DNA of 64,000 nt from Spinacia oleracea (GCF_020520425.1 NC_079491.1:21319449-21383448); one strand, 5' to 3'. Positions 12,061 to 24,281 are shown, counted from the first letter of the stretch. Numbers and translations are program-made. Notes: generated by a model not told the origin, from the letters alone.

Positions 12061-12300
12061 CTCTCTCTCTCTCTCTCTCTCTCTTCAAAACCCTCCCCTG
12101 TTCTTGAGAAAAACCTAGGTTTTCCGCCTCTGTTCTGGGTTTTCCTCTCCAAATCTCTCAAATCTGAAACGTTTTCGCATAAATTCTTTCATAAAAATTA
12201 CTCGGAATCATATTCCGAGCAGATCCCCTCTGTTTTTGTCCCCTTTTTGGTCCATAATCGTCGCTGATTGTGTTGTCTATCTTTGTTTTTCTGGATCGTG
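11946..12300 (+). promoter_or_regulatory. Promoter and leader of the mariner-borne plus-strand gene
   Basis: A TATA-like TTTATAAACC at about 11950-11959 is followed by a CT-rich leader. It contains two long (CT)n tracts (12023-12054 and 12061-12083), typical of plant 5' untranslated regions. The first ATG of the downstream gene is at 12301. Confidence 0.5.
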
Positions 12301-13443
12301 ATGGGTTCTTCTTTGTCTAGAACTCGAGGTGATTCTGGGGTGGGAACTTCCGGTCAAAGAATCCCCGATTCCAACTGTGATTGGGGATCCAAGAGCAACT
12401 GTCCCAACAACGAGCATTCCTACTCCGGCGAGTATAAAAACAATCTTTATATGGCCCAAAAAGAAAATACGAGTACTCGAAACTATTTGAAAGAATGGTT
12501 TGAGAAGAGGGAAGTGGAGCCAGGGGAGGAGGTTGAGTCAAAATATGACGATCGGAAACCCACACCCTCAGATCTGCGTTTTTTCGGTGAAGGAGATTCC
12601 GATGAGGTATTACTTTTGATTTTTTGCGATTTATTTAGGGTTTTTATGTCAGTGTTATCTAAAAATTTAATCAAGTTTGTTTGCATGTCTAAAAATGTGG
12701 GATTTGATAAATTTTGGGATTATTTGGAGTGTTCATTGTACTCGGATTATTTATTGGATATGTTGCTCTGATTTCCCATTGCATGTGTTAAAATTGCAGA
12801 TCTGATATTATTTCGAATTTGTTGGGAATTTTTTGGAGATTTGTTGAATAAATCAGTCTTTTTATGTTATTTTGTGCTCTGTTTTCTCATTGCATGTTTT
12901 TAAAAATTGAGTTATGAAATTATTTGGATATATTTGGAAATTATTTGAATTAAATCGGAATATTTATGTGATTTGTTGCTCTGTTTTCCCATTGCATGTG
13001 GTAAAAAATGGGATCTGGATGTATTTGGAAATTTATTTGGAATTTTACAACATTTATTGGATTTTAATGGGATTTTTTTGGTGGTTTGCTCTCATTTATC
13101 TCATTGCATGTGGTAACCATGGTGATCTGAAATTATTTGGAACTTTATTTTGAGTTGTTGGATTAAATCGGATTAATTTTTGATTGATAATGGTGTGAAA
13201 TGTTGATCTGATTTTAATTCATGGTCCCCTGTTATTATATGATGGCACTAATCATGTTGTTTGTCCCCTATTGATTGCAAGGAACCAAGTGGGTCTGATT
13301 CATTTGATCTGGTGTATGTTGGAGAGTGTGAAAATGAGAATGGAGATGCTGTTGGGTCTCCCGGGCAATGTTCATCTGGTTATCCCTCCTCAAAGAAAGT
13401 TGAAAAGGGAAAAAAATCGGCTTCAGCATCTGATGATGCTTAG
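12301..13443 (+). CDS. Two-exon gene of unknown function inside the mariner element
   Basis: Exons 12301-12606 and 13282-13443 are joined by a 675-bp GT-AG intron in phase 0, giving 155 aa that end at TAG. The start is the ATG at 12301; an upstream in-frame extension begins at a non-ATG codon. The protein starts MGSSLSRTRG, a possible N-myristoylation context. It is hydrophilic and mixed-charge, with an acidic middle (EEVESKYDDRK) and a Lys/Ser-rich C-terminus. I recognise no domain. It is opposite in orientation to the transposase and has a TATA-like box and CT-rich leader of its own. It could be a captured host gene, an accessory transposon gene or a chance structure. Matching phase and clean splice signals favour a real gene. 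Confidence 0.55.
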
Positions 13444-16400
13444 ATAAGTCTGTCTCCTTTCTTCCTTTTAAATTTTATTAAATGCTGGCTAGTTGTGGAG
13501 TCATAAGGTGGATGCCAACAACTGTGATCTGTTGTTGGCCAGGGGTGTTGTTGTTTGGATGATGATGTTGTGATTTGTTGTTTGGATGATGATGTTGTGA
13601 TTTGTTGTATGGATGTTGATGTTAGATAATGATGTTGGTATAATGATATTGATAATGTCCCCTGATAATGATATGGATGTTGATGTTAGATAATGATGTT
13701 GTGATTTGTTGTATGGATGTTGATGTTAGATATTTATTGTATGGTTTGATGGCTTAATGTCCCCTGTTTTTTGGTATGTTGTCTGTCTGATGAATATGTT
13801 GCTTTGGTGAGTATGAGATTGGATCAGTACACCTATGTTTTGGATTAGTAAATGCATGAAATGAATATAATTTGGGGAAATACTTTGAGTTATTTAAGTC
13901 CTCTCAATGTGGCCTTGTGTTGAATGCTTAATGTCCAAGTATGTCCCTTTAGGATAAAGTAATGTCCCTTTATTGTTTGTGATCGACGATGAGTCTTTTT
14001 AATGCTGAGGAACAAGTCTTATTAACCACAAATGCTCGTGCTGCCATTAGTATCATTAATGATATTTCTCGGGCGCTAAGTGTTTGTGGTTTGGATTTGT
14101 TTCAATGATGCTTGGGGACATTCTGAGATCAATATTAGGAGGTTTGTGATGTTCAATGATGTAATTGTTGATATTTTGAGATCTATGTTTTAATAATTGT
14201 CCTTTAACTTCTTCTGTCAAACGGAGTGAATGTCATTTCACACAATCAAATGTGAATATCAATCATTCCATTTGGCAGAAGAATGTTAAAGATATAATAG
14301 TATTGAAACTAGTTGATCAATGATGTGTGTCAATATGTCTGAGAAATGAAACCCTACATGTTAATGATGTGCTTAATGATTGATGTCCCATGAATCAGTA
14401 GAGGTCTGTGATGAGTCTTTCATTTGATGAGGTTCAACCCTATGTTTTCATTTGATGCATTGCTGATTGTTATTGTTATGTTTGATCTGTGATGAGTCAT
14501 CATTTGCTGAGACTCAAATCCAATGTTCCAATACCACTTGTGCACCATTAGCATCATTGATGCTCTTTCGGAGCTAAGTGTTAGGGGATAGGGTTTGTGT
14601 CAATGATGCTTGGGGACATTCTGAGATCTTATGTCATGTTAGATATGTTGTGTTAGTGATTTGTTTTGGCTTTCCGGTCTTTTGCCAGTTTTAATGTGTT
14701 AGGATACAATGAAATTGAATCCTTCACATATAAATTGGCATTAGACGGGAGAGGCAATTAATGTCTTGCAAAACAACATGTATGATTGTGGGGTTAATGA
14801 TATTCAAACCTTGTGCATTCTTGCCTTGTGCATTGTTAGCATCTGTGATGAGTCTTCATTTTATGAGTGTCAAACCCTATGTTTTTCAATCAAACTCATG
14901 CACCATTAGCATCCATGATGTTTTTCAGGAGCTAAGTTTAATTGGAAAGGGTTTGATTCAATGATTTTTGGGGACATTCTGAGATATTTATGATTCTTTA
15001 AGAACAGTTTGTTTATGTGAGGCATATTTCATGTGTTATCAATGATGAAATGGTTGTTTTAGTCAAATTTTACTTCTTTTGACGCATCGGTTTCTAAGTG
15101 GGAATAATTTCCATCTGAAAATGATGTGATATTAATATTTATTTCCATTTAGAAGCCGATGTGTTTAGAGTTGTGATTTTGTATGTCCTGAGTTTCTTGG
15201 GCCCTTAGTATCCTCTGTCAAATGGAGTCAGTTTCCTTAATCTTTTTAAATTGTGTTAGTAATTTGCTCCATTTGGGAGTAGGATATTAATGTCATAAGC
15301 TTCAATTATGAAAAACAACTTATAACTGAGAATAACAACAATGAATAAATTATGTCCCCTTGATCATTCATGTTGTAATTCACTACCTTGCCTCTGCTGC
15401 CTTGTTCTTGTCTTGTCTTTCATGTGTTATCAATGATGAAATGGTTGTTTAAGTCAAATTTTACTTCTTTTGACGCATCGGTTTCGGAGTGGGAAGAATT
15501 TCCATCTGAAAATGATGTGATTTTATTCTTTCTTTCCACTTCGAAGCCGATGTGTTTAGAGTTGCGAATTTGTATGTCCTGAGTTTCTTAGGCCCTTAAT
15601 ATCCTTTGCTTAATGGAGTCAGTTTCCTTAACATTTTTAAAGTGTGTTAGTAATTTGCTCCATTGGGCAAGAGGATATTAATGTCATAAGATTCAATGAT
15701 GAAAAACAACTTATAACTGAGAATAACAACTAGATGGACCCTTGCCTCTGCTGCCTTGTTCCCTTATAACTGAGAATAACAAGAGGATATTAATGTTTGC
15801 ATGTCCCCTTGCCTCTGCTGCCTTGTTCTTGCCTTGCCTCTGCTGCCATGTTTTAATTTCCATCATGTGTTATCAATGATGAAAATGTTGCCTTGTTCTT
15901 GCCTTGCTTCTGCTGCCTTGTTGTCCCCTTGCCTCTGCTGCCTTGTTGTCCCCTTGCCTCTGCTGCCTTGTTATTGTTTTGCTTCTGCTGCCTTGTTCTT
16001 GTTTTGCCTCTTCTGCCTTGTTATTGTTTTGCCACTTCTGCCTTGTTCTTGTTTTGCCACTTCTGCCTTGTTCTTGTTTTGCCACTTCTGCATTGTTCTT
16101 GTTTTGCCACTTCTGCCTTGTTCATGCCATTCTTCTGCTGCCTTGTTCATATTGAAAGTGTTTATATTCATGTGAATAATAGTGATGAATCATAGTGTTT
16201 ATTGCCTGTGCTTATAAATCTCAGCATGTGAATAATAGTGATGTGAATAAGAATGATTAAAACAAACTTGAATAAACTTAAACATGAGATTCATTCATTG
16301 ATGCTTCCAAAAGATATGCTTACAAAATGTTTTGCCTACATGTTATGCTTGCATTTAAGCTTACAAAAGTGAAACATTGGTTGTACTTGTCAATTTCAAA

Positions 16401-16447
16401 ACATGTCCCCAAAACACAAAAAGTTATCTACTTGTTTGCTCTTTGCT
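13444..16447. repeat. Degenerate tandem-repeat interior of the mariner element
   Basis: Noncoding by inspection. It holds ~40-bp repeats rich in GATGATGTTGTGATTTGTTG (13555-13740). A ~50-bp motif containing CTTGGGGACATTCTGAGAT occurs three times (about 14085, 14570 and 14930). A ~390-bp tandem duplication pairs about 15020-15330 with 15412-15720. A ~25-bp minisatellite, TGCCTCTGCTGCCTTGTTCT and variants, spans about 15730-16145. Leucine/cysteine-rich frames across the minisatellite are artefacts of the repeat. Confidence 0.75.
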
Positions 16448-18064
16448 TCACTGGTTTGCTTTCCATTCATCATAGAGTTGCATGCATTCATTAACTGCCC
16501 ATATAGGTGCCTTGACTTGCTCTGGCAGTATGCCTTCATCTTCTAGAATCTTCTTCTTGTTGTGTGGAAGTTGGTAATCATTGTTGCCTTTGTGTTTTAG
16601 AATCTCATTAGAAACAAACTGTAATGTCATCCACACATTAGACAATGTCTTAGGATGCAACTCATTAAAAGAATCATACACTACTCCACTTAAGTCCTCC
16701 ACAATTTCAGGCATTTTCTTGTGCATAAGTGATTGTATTGACCTGAAAAATCTCAAGTCCAAGATGTTGCAATCTGGACTGTTTGCTGGCTGTTGAGTCA
16801 ACACAAAAGTGAACCCATCTTGTTTGTAGTGTAGTTGCCATTCAGGATCATTTTGCAATATATGTGCCTTTGCATTATCTTGAATAATATAGATGACCTT
16901 TTCCCCTTCATGTGGTGGCACTTAGCCTTGATTGCTGGAAGTAGCTTGTTGATCATCATTGCCCTTGTTTCTATTTGATTTACAGACTTCACTGGCTTTG
17001 TTTCAATGATCCCCTTTACTCTGTTTTTTGATGTCCTCTTGGCTGCAATTGCATTTGTGAATGGAAATATGCCTAATTTACCATCAAATTCACATTCTCC
17101 ATTTTCACCCCTACCTTGGTCTGGCTACTGCTGTCATGAACATGAATTTTGGTATCTTGGTTCTTGAACTTGCACTTCTGTGTGGATAGGGTTCATTGTT
17201 TGCAAGATAAACTCTCTGGTTTTTTTTAGTCAAATAAAACCACTTCTCATCAATATGAATGAAGTCATACATGTTGTTATATGTTGGTTCTTGTGGTATA
17301 GTGTAATCCATTATCAGTCTGAGTGCCCACCTTATCCTTGCCATTTTGCATGCTTCTGAAATGCCTGGATGCAAGGGACTTGAGTGTGGCTTAATAATTT
17401 TCCTCTTGATGAGCCTCCATACTGTTGTTGGTCCCAAATTGAGCATTCTTGCAAGATCTATGATGCATGTTCTGCCCCCCATGCCTATTTGTGCAATTGA
17501 GTCATAGGAGACTTGAACCTTTTTCCTTCCACATCTGTGATACTAGCTTTGCACAATATATGAGTTCATTGTTGCCTTCTGTTTCTTTGCTTTGCCCCAT
17601 ATTTTGCCTATGGTTCTTCTGGTGTAATCAAATTCTATGACTGCATCCCTTATTGCCCCATACAACAGAGTTTCTGAATCTGGAATCTTTCTATTTAGCA
17701 GGAACACCAATATTTCTAGCCTCAATTCATTATTTATTCTTGGAGTCCTAGGCTTGTGATGATCTGTTGTGTGTGTTGCTGTTTTTTGATGATGAGGTGA
17801 TGCATTTTCTGATGGTGGTGGAAAGTTCAAATCAAAAAGAAATGGTACCTCTTGAAAGTTGGTATTTTGCTGTTGCACTTCCCCTTCTACTTCTGGTACA
17901 TGTTGTACATCTTCAAAGTCCCCAAAATCAGCAGCAATATTTTCAGAAGCTTGTACTAAGTCATCAGCATCATCACCTTCGTCCGAGTCAGGATCGGAGT
18001 TAATGTCGTCGCCTTCATCATCAGAAAAACCGAGAAAATCGTCTTCCTCTTGATCTGAAGCCAT
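16448..18064 (-). pseudogene. Mariner (DD39D) transposase, decayed
   Basis: Start ATG at 18062-18064. The N-terminus is acidic. A helix-turn-helix region is split by a stop at 17543-17545 and continues in the same frame (IDLARMLNLGPTTVWRLIKR, about 17400-17460). The catalytic triad is visible: HIDEKWFYL, then QDNAKAHI, then CNILDLRFF. Thirty-nine residues separate the second and third aspartates, the spacing of plant mariner transposases. A frameshift near 17115 moves the central part (about 16925-17115) into another frame, and a second near 16922 returns to the original. There are thus one nonsense and two mutually compensating frameshifts. The family cuts and pastes its DNA at TA sites. The protein ends with TAA/TGA-type stop at 16448. 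Confidence 0.9.
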
Positions 18065-18181
18065 TAAGTCCCCTATTTTTTAGCTCTTTAATGCTGAATT
18101 GAAGAAGAATATTTGGTGTGTCCTTGTATTTATTGAACATGAGTTGGATCAGAATTTTGGTCTTTTTTGGGAAAAGTGACC

Positions 18182-18190
18182 CTATTTATA
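18182..18190 (-). promoter_or_regulatory. TATA box of the mariner transposase
   Basis: Minus-strand TATAAATAG, close to the plant TATA consensus, about 120 bases upstream of the transposase ATG. It fits a start site near 18150 and a short leader. Confidence 0.65.
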
Positions 18191-18613
18191 AAGGCAAATC
18201 ACTTTTACATTCCCTCAAAAATTTGGAGGGAAAAACTAAGTCAATGTTTAATTTGTTGGGAAATTTTCATGGAACTTTTGGAGGGAAAAAGGGGGGTCAG
18301 AAATTTGGGAAAATTTTTCACCCAAAAAAAAACGTGACTCTTGTAATATGATTGGTTGGTGATCTTTTCTGTTGGGTCCCCCAGCCCATGTGACTCAAAT
18401 TGGTTGTTGATTTATTCAATACTTTAATAAATATCTACTTTTCCCCCAATTAATTTAATACTTTCTCTCTCTTTACATTATTCAATCTCTTACACATAAT
18501 CATTATTCTTACATCCAATCATTACTCGTATCCCAATACAAACAAAGATTCAGTTTTCTTAAAAACCCCCCAACATTCTTTATGGGAACAACATAAAGGA
18601 ATGGAGGGAGTAG

Positions 18614-18617
<4 letters not shown>

Positions 18618-18687
<70 letters not shown>
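18618..18687. repeat. (AT)n microsatellite
   Basis: About 35 perfect AT units immediately after the mariner element and before the inverted terminus of the next element. Frames of alternating Tyr/Ile come only from this tract. Confidence 0.98.
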
Positions 18688-18689
<2 letters not shown>

Positions 18690-18690
<1 letters not shown>

Positions 18691-20490
18691 GGTCCCCCTC
18701 CAATGAGAAGATCTTTATAATGAGAAAAATTAGAAGCGATCTAAGCCGTCCACATAAAATAGATCAGACGGCCAGATTAGCACGTGAAAAATAAAAATAA
18801 AGAACGCATAAACCAAACCCAGGCAATTACTCAAACAAGATTTTCCCTCCTTCTGCTTGCGGACTACTCTTTTATGGCGGACATTAAAGCTCTCTACTCT
18901 CATTAATCAATTGTTCATCTTCTCGCCAAACGAAATTTCTGAATTGATGTCAACCGTTCCCCAACATGAAGGTATTTTGTTCTATTTGTTGTAATCAATT
19001 ACTTTTAAATTTTGAAATTAGGCTTTCAAAATTATTGAAACAATTACAAATTGAACCAATTAGAAAAATTTGACTGCGAAATTAGTGAACTTTCATTGCG
19101 AAATTGTTAAATTTTGATTCCGAAATTGTTAAATTTGGATGTGCTCATGTTGAATTTTCGGGGTTTAAGCCATGTTGTATTATTTTAAAGTGTGGGTATA
19201 AGCACCATTCAAATGATTGCAAAACTAGTAAATTTTGATTGCGAAATTGTATACTTTGTATTTGCTCATGTAGAATTTCGTGGGGGTTTAAGCCCTGTTG
19301 TTGAATTTCTTAAAGTGTGGGTTTAAGCCCTGTTGTTGGAGTTTGTAAAGTTGGGGGTTTAAGCACCCAAAAAAAAAGGAGTAAATGAGCAAAAATATAA
19401 TATGATCTGTGTTTTGCTAATTTCAACAACTCTTGCTAATTTGCTCATGTTTTGCGTAAATGAGCAATTAAGATTATGAGCGAAATTCATAAATTTGACT
19501 GTGAATGAAGAAATATCAGAAAGAATATGATATGTTATCGAGTAGTTATTGTTTGTGTGCGAGGGAGGTCTTGATAAAGTAGTTATTGTTTGTCCGCGAG
19601 GGAGGTGCCAATTTTTCTTACAGACTACCCTTCCGTAAAATCCTACCTTGATTCTTTGTGTGCAAATGAGCAAACTATAAATCTTATCAAACCAAGTTCG
19701 CCTGCACAAACCAAGCCTTTCTGTTTCTACGTCAGTTTATTTTCTCAGTTTATTTTCTGCATCAGTTCATACCATTTTCCTTTCAGTTCGGATTTGATAA
19801 GCTAAGGCCGTGAGGTTTGGCAAACTTTGATGCACTAGACATTCGGAACAGGACTGCCATCTTTGGCAATGAATTTGATTCCATCATTCACAATCATAAC
19901 CAAAATCTGTAGAAGAAACAAGAAAGTCATATCGCAAAATCATGGTTCCTTCATTGAGTTGTTTCTGATTTGAGTAAGAGTGGTTCATGTAATATGAAGT
20001 AGTTTTTGTTGCAGAATACTGATTCTACATATTGGTTTTTTTTTTTCTCTTCTGAATCTTTGGAACAAAGAGTACAAAAAACTCAGTGAATGACATTTTA
20101 ATGTTAGCAAATTCTTTACTGGTGCTCCTAATTTCAGTAATAACAGGTTGTCGTGAATGACATTTTAATACTAGCAATTTTTTAGGAATGCAGATGAGGA
20201 GTTGCAGCAGCAGCAACATATTAGGTATCCGGAAGCAGGTGCATAAGCCATCTTTATATACAGGGCGTAGAGAAGCTGGTTACCCAGACAGTCCATAGCG
20301 TTTCTGCTGAACTTACTTGTCCAATTGAAAATCTAGAATAACAAGCTTTGAAATGCAACATGGTTCTGTGCATTTGATTTGACAAAGTTGGACATGTGTG
20401 TCTTCAACTTGCACGGCTGCAACAAGAAGTCGCGTATGACTTCTTATGGAAAAGGATGCCGGAAGCAATCGTGGTGCTAAGTCGCAACAC
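18690..20490. other. Left arm of the capturing element, no gene identified
   Basis: AT-rich sequence with loose repeats of ATTGCGAAATTGT and GGGTTTAAGC (19080-19360), and the first scattered TTTGCTCAT motifs. Short frames (for example 19590-19805 plus) show no domain. Confidence 0.4.
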
Positions 20491-20499
20491 CTTCTTAAA

Positions 20500-22015
20500 A
20501 TCGAAACTATAATATTTGCTCATTTTGAAACAATGAGCAAAAGTTTAAAATCGGACTTTAATATTTGCACATTTAGACACAATGAGCAAAATTTAAAATC
20601 CGAACTTTAATATTTGCTCATTTAGAAACAATGAGCAAAAATTTAAAATCCGAACTTTAATATTTGCTCATTTAGACAATTAGCAAATATTTAGAATCGA
20701 AACTATAATATTTGCTCATTATGACATAATGAGCAAATATTTAGAATCGAAACTATAATATTTTCTCATTCAGAAACAATAAGAAAAAAAATTAAAATCC
20801 GAACTTTAATATTTGCTCATTTAGAAACAATGAGCAAAAATTAAAAATCCGAACCTTAATATTTTCTCATTTAGAAATAATGAGCAAAAATTTATAATCC
20901 GAACTTTAATATTTGCTCATTTAGACATAATGAGCAAATATTTAGAATCGAAAAACTATAATATTTGCTCATTTAGACACAATGAGCAAATATTTAGAAC
21001 CGAAACTATAATATTTGCTCATTTAGACCAATGAGCAAATATTTAGAATCGAAACTATAATATTTGCTCATTTAGACACAATGAGCAAATATTTAGAATC
21101 GAAATTTAATATTTTCTCATTTAGAAACAATGACCAAAATTTTAAAATCCGAACTTTAATATGTGCTCATATAAAAACAATGAGAAAATATTTAAAATCC
21201 GAACTTTAATATTTGCTCATTTACACAATGAGCAAATATTTAGAATCAAAACTATAATATTTGCTCATTACATACAATGAACAAATATTTAGAATCGAAA
21301 CTATAATATTTGCTCATTCAGAAACAATAAGAAAAAAATTTAAAATCCGAACTTTAATATTTGCTCATCTAGAAACAATGAGCAAAATTTTAAAATCCGA
21401 ACCTTAATATTTGCTCATTTAGAAACAATGAGCAAAAATTTAAAATCCGAACTTTAATATTTGCTCATTTAGACATAATGAGCAAATATTTAGAATCGAA
21501 AAACTATAATATTTGCTCATTTAGACATGAGCAAATATTTAGAATCGAAAAACTATAATATTTGCTCATTTATACATAATGAGCAAATATTTAGAATCGA
21601 AAAACTATAATATTTGCTCATTTAGACACAATGAGCAAATATTTAGATTCGAAACTATAATATTTGCTCATTTAGACACAATGAGCAAATATTTAGAATC
21701 GAAACTATAATATTTGCTCATTTAGACACAATGAACAAATATTTAGAATCGAAATTTAATATTTGCTCATTTAGAAACAATGAGCAAAAATTTAAAATCC
21801 GAACCTTAATATTTACTCATTTAGAAACAATGAGCAAATATTTAAAATCCAAACGTTAATATTTGCTCATTTAGACATAATGAGCAAATATTTAGAATCG
21901 AAAAACTATAATATTTGCTCATTTAGACACAATGAGCAAATATTTAGAATCGAAACTATAATATTTGCTCATTTAGACACAATGAGCAAATATTTAGAAT
22001 CGAAACTATGATATT
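20500..22015. repeat. Array of ~50-bp palindromic tandem repeats
   Basis: About 30 units. Each contains TTTGCTCAT, a 6-10 base loop such as TTAGACACA, and ATGAGCAAA, so every unit can fold into a hairpin. Units are joined by two alternating spacers, TAGAATCGAAACTATAATA or TAAAATCCGAACTTTAATA, and vary slightly in length. Related motifs recur outside the array at 23530-23770 and 25225-25530. Confidence 0.9.
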
Positions 22016-22295
22016 TGCTAATTTTCTTGCTTTCTGTTTTGGGTTTTTTTCCTGATAATTTCTTGCATAGTTGTTCATTTTTGTGTTTTTTGGGAAATCT
22101 AAGTGATTGTTGAGGTTAAATTGATTAATTTCCTTTTTTCTTGTAATTTCATGAATAGTAGTTAACTTTTGCTTGGATTTTGGGAACTCAAAGTCATTTT
22201 TCCTGGGTAAGATGGCTAGTTTTCGGTTTTTTGGTGATTTCAAGTTTTTACTTTCTTGAGATAGATTCTTGAATTTGTTTCAATGTATTTGGGTG

Positions 22296-22462
22296 GTCAA
22301 GAAAATAGAGAAGCAGCTGCCAAAGCTAGCAATAGTGACATTGGCAGCAGGAGTATTGACTCTAGGATCAGTTGGTGATGCTTCAGTTGCCAAATCTGGT
22401 GGCCTTATTGGTGGTCACTCTTCTGCTCCTCGTCCCTCGTCTCCTAGAATTAATTCTAGGTA
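22296..22462 (+). pseudogene. Fragment resembling a DUF1517 (FLAP1-like) plastid protein
   Basis: An open stretch with a hydrophobic segment (LAIVTLAAGVLTLGSVGDAS) followed by KSGGLIGGHSSAPRPSSPR, then a GT donor-like site (about 22461). DUF1517 thylakoid proteins have a hydrophobic stretch followed by a Ser/Gly/Arg-rich SGGRxGG segment of this type. The rest of such a gene was not found nearby, so this looks like a single captured exon. The match is from memory and short. Confidence 0.4.
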
Positions 22463-22463
22463 A

Positions 22464-23822
22464 TCTAACATTCTAATTACATTGACTATACTTAAATGTC
22501 TCCATTGATTGTCTTGTAAACTTGATGCATTGTGAATACTGGAAATTGTCAGTTTGCGACTGTAGCCTCGTGCACTCAAAATTGGCGACCGTACTCACTG
22601 CTGCAAATACTACACTGTCTGGATGCCCGCGCAAGTGTGGAAATATGGTAATATTTAATTATAGTTCTTGTATACATGTGTGGTGTAGTTGTGGGGCTGT
22701 GAAGTGGTGTTGTGTGTGGGTGTGTGTGTGTGTGGGTGAGGGCTGGTGTAGTCAGGAGTGTGTCTGCGAGACTGCAAGGTTGGTTGTATGAGCTAAAAAG
22801 TGGGGTTTCAGATGCTATTGCAGTTGGTGCATTGGTTCAAGTTGTTGTCTATTTTGTTGGGCCTCTGTAGTTAGGTGTTGTGAGGAGATCGAGGTTATGC
22901 AGGGTTATCGTAGCAGCTTCTGTTATGGTTTTAGGAGGTTTTTGGTGATGATGTTGCCTGGCTAATTGTTCTTTTCCCTTGGTGTCGTGGTCTGATATGT
23001 CTACTTGTTGTAGCAAAATATGATCTAAAATGAAGAGGTCGTTATTGCCGTTGTTGCTATAGAGTAGATGTTGCCGCAACTGATATATCTTTTGATTTTA
23101 AATAGATACTGACCTCAAATCGAATGTGATCTGAAATACATGTTGTCGGTCTCTGGAGTTATATTGATAAAAGGAATTGCAGTAAAGTTGAGTCTCGTCT
23201 GCATGCTGATTCTTGTCTAACATCATCACTCAACAGCTTCAGACTGACAATCCTGAGAAGGTGAAGCTAGTGTTCTGATATGGGAGCGAGACAAAGAATT
23301 GTTGCATCAGCTAGGCTGTTTTTTTTTTTTTTTTAATAATGTATATAATCTTGACTAGTTGGAGTCTCCTTATGCAAAGATTACAATAGGTTGCAGTATT
23401 TATATACAATTTTGTCATTGGAAATGGATATTTTGTATCAATCAATACCCCAAAGCTGATTATCATGATGAATCTTTAGTGATGGGAGTTTGAGTGGCAA
23501 GAATTTCCTCTAATGTTAACAAACCCGAACTTTAAAATTTTAAAAATGAGCAAAAATATTTGTTCATTTGTGTAAACTGTATAAAATGAGCAAAAATATT
23601 TTCTCATATAAATTGTTTTGAATGTTAAGTAATCTGAGATTTTAAAATATTTACTCATTTAGACAAAATGAGCAAAAGTTTTGAATATTAACAAACCCAA
23701 ACTTTAAAATTTTAAAAATGAACAAAAATATTTGCTCATTTGTGTAAACTAAAAAAAATGAGCAAAAACATATTTTCTCATTTGTGTAAACTATAAAAAA
23801 TGTCATATGGGAAAAATGTAAC
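22464..23822. other. Spacer between captured fragments
   Basis: No gene recognised. It contains a GT-rich tract at 22690-22740, a T17 run near 23318, and the hairpin-repeat motif (ATGAGCAAAAATATTTGTTCATTTGTGTAAACT and relatives) at about 23530-23770. Several frames are open for 60-90 codons but have no domain. Confidence 0.4.
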
Positions 23823-24281
23823 GAGTCAGTTGACATTTATTCTTTTGGGATGTGCGTATTACAGATGATCACCCTTGAACCTCCATACAATGAATACATT
23901 AACAAACATCATGCTCGTATGAAGGCAAGTTCGGGTGTAATGTCTGATTCATTAAGAAGAGTGGTTGGCCCTGCGGCTAAGCGGTTCATTGAGAGGTGTC
24001 TGGCTCCTGCTTCTGACAGACCCACGGCGAGTCTCCTTTTAGATGATCCGTTTCTTGAACAGACTATTGTTCCTATCAATTCAACACCAACTACAAATAA
24101 TCAGAATATGACAGAATGTTTGAAGGTTGTGCCTGGTGAAGTGGATAGATTACTACCCAAGACATTTATGTTAAGAGGGACAAAAGTAAACAACAATAAC
24201 AGAATATGGCTTGTCAGCTGCAGAAGTTGTAATGGTAACTCAGCTTATGGACACACTCATACCAGTAGTGGCATCTTATAG
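23823..24281 (+). pseudogene. Captured fragment of a WNK-type protein kinase
   Basis: Begins mid-domain with ESVDIYSFGMCVLQMITLEP, the subdomain IX region of plant WNK kinases. It continues through a region equivalent to subdomains X-XI (KRFIERCLAPASDRPTASLL, then DDPFLEQ). The catalytic Asp, DFG and glycine-rich loop are absent, so no active kinase is possible. The reading frame continues to 24281 with sequence that does not look like WNK. WNK kinases are cytosolic Ser/Thr kinases that lack the usual subdomain II lysine. No introns are visible in the fragment. Confidence 0.75.

Larger units (their letters stand above)
11733..18610 (-). mobile_element. Mariner-like element, 6.9 kb, two genes
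   Basis: The termini are inverted copies of CTYCCTCCATTCCTTT followed by a GTTGTTCCCA block (11733-11761, and the complement of 18582-18610). They are flanked by TA on both sides (11731-11732 and 18611-18612), the target duplication of Tc1/mariner elements. The left end repeats CTTTTTGTTGTTCCC at about 11745 and 11780, possible transposase-binding subrepeats. The right third encodes a DD39D mariner transposase on the minus strand (pseudogene). The left third encodes an unrelated two-exon gene on the plus strand. About 3 kb of degenerate repeats lies between. The element is large compared with the plant mariner copies I know of, most of which are a few kb. Confidence 0.9.

Noticed and set aside
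15801-16195. Leu/Cys-rich membrane-like frames
   Set aside because: Translation of the 25-bp minisatellite in the mariner element; open in several frames at once.
20500-22015. Regular ~50-bp repeats that look CRISPR-like
   Set aside because: There are no unique spacers, units vary in length, no cas genes are present and the genome is a plant. It is a palindromic tandem repeat.
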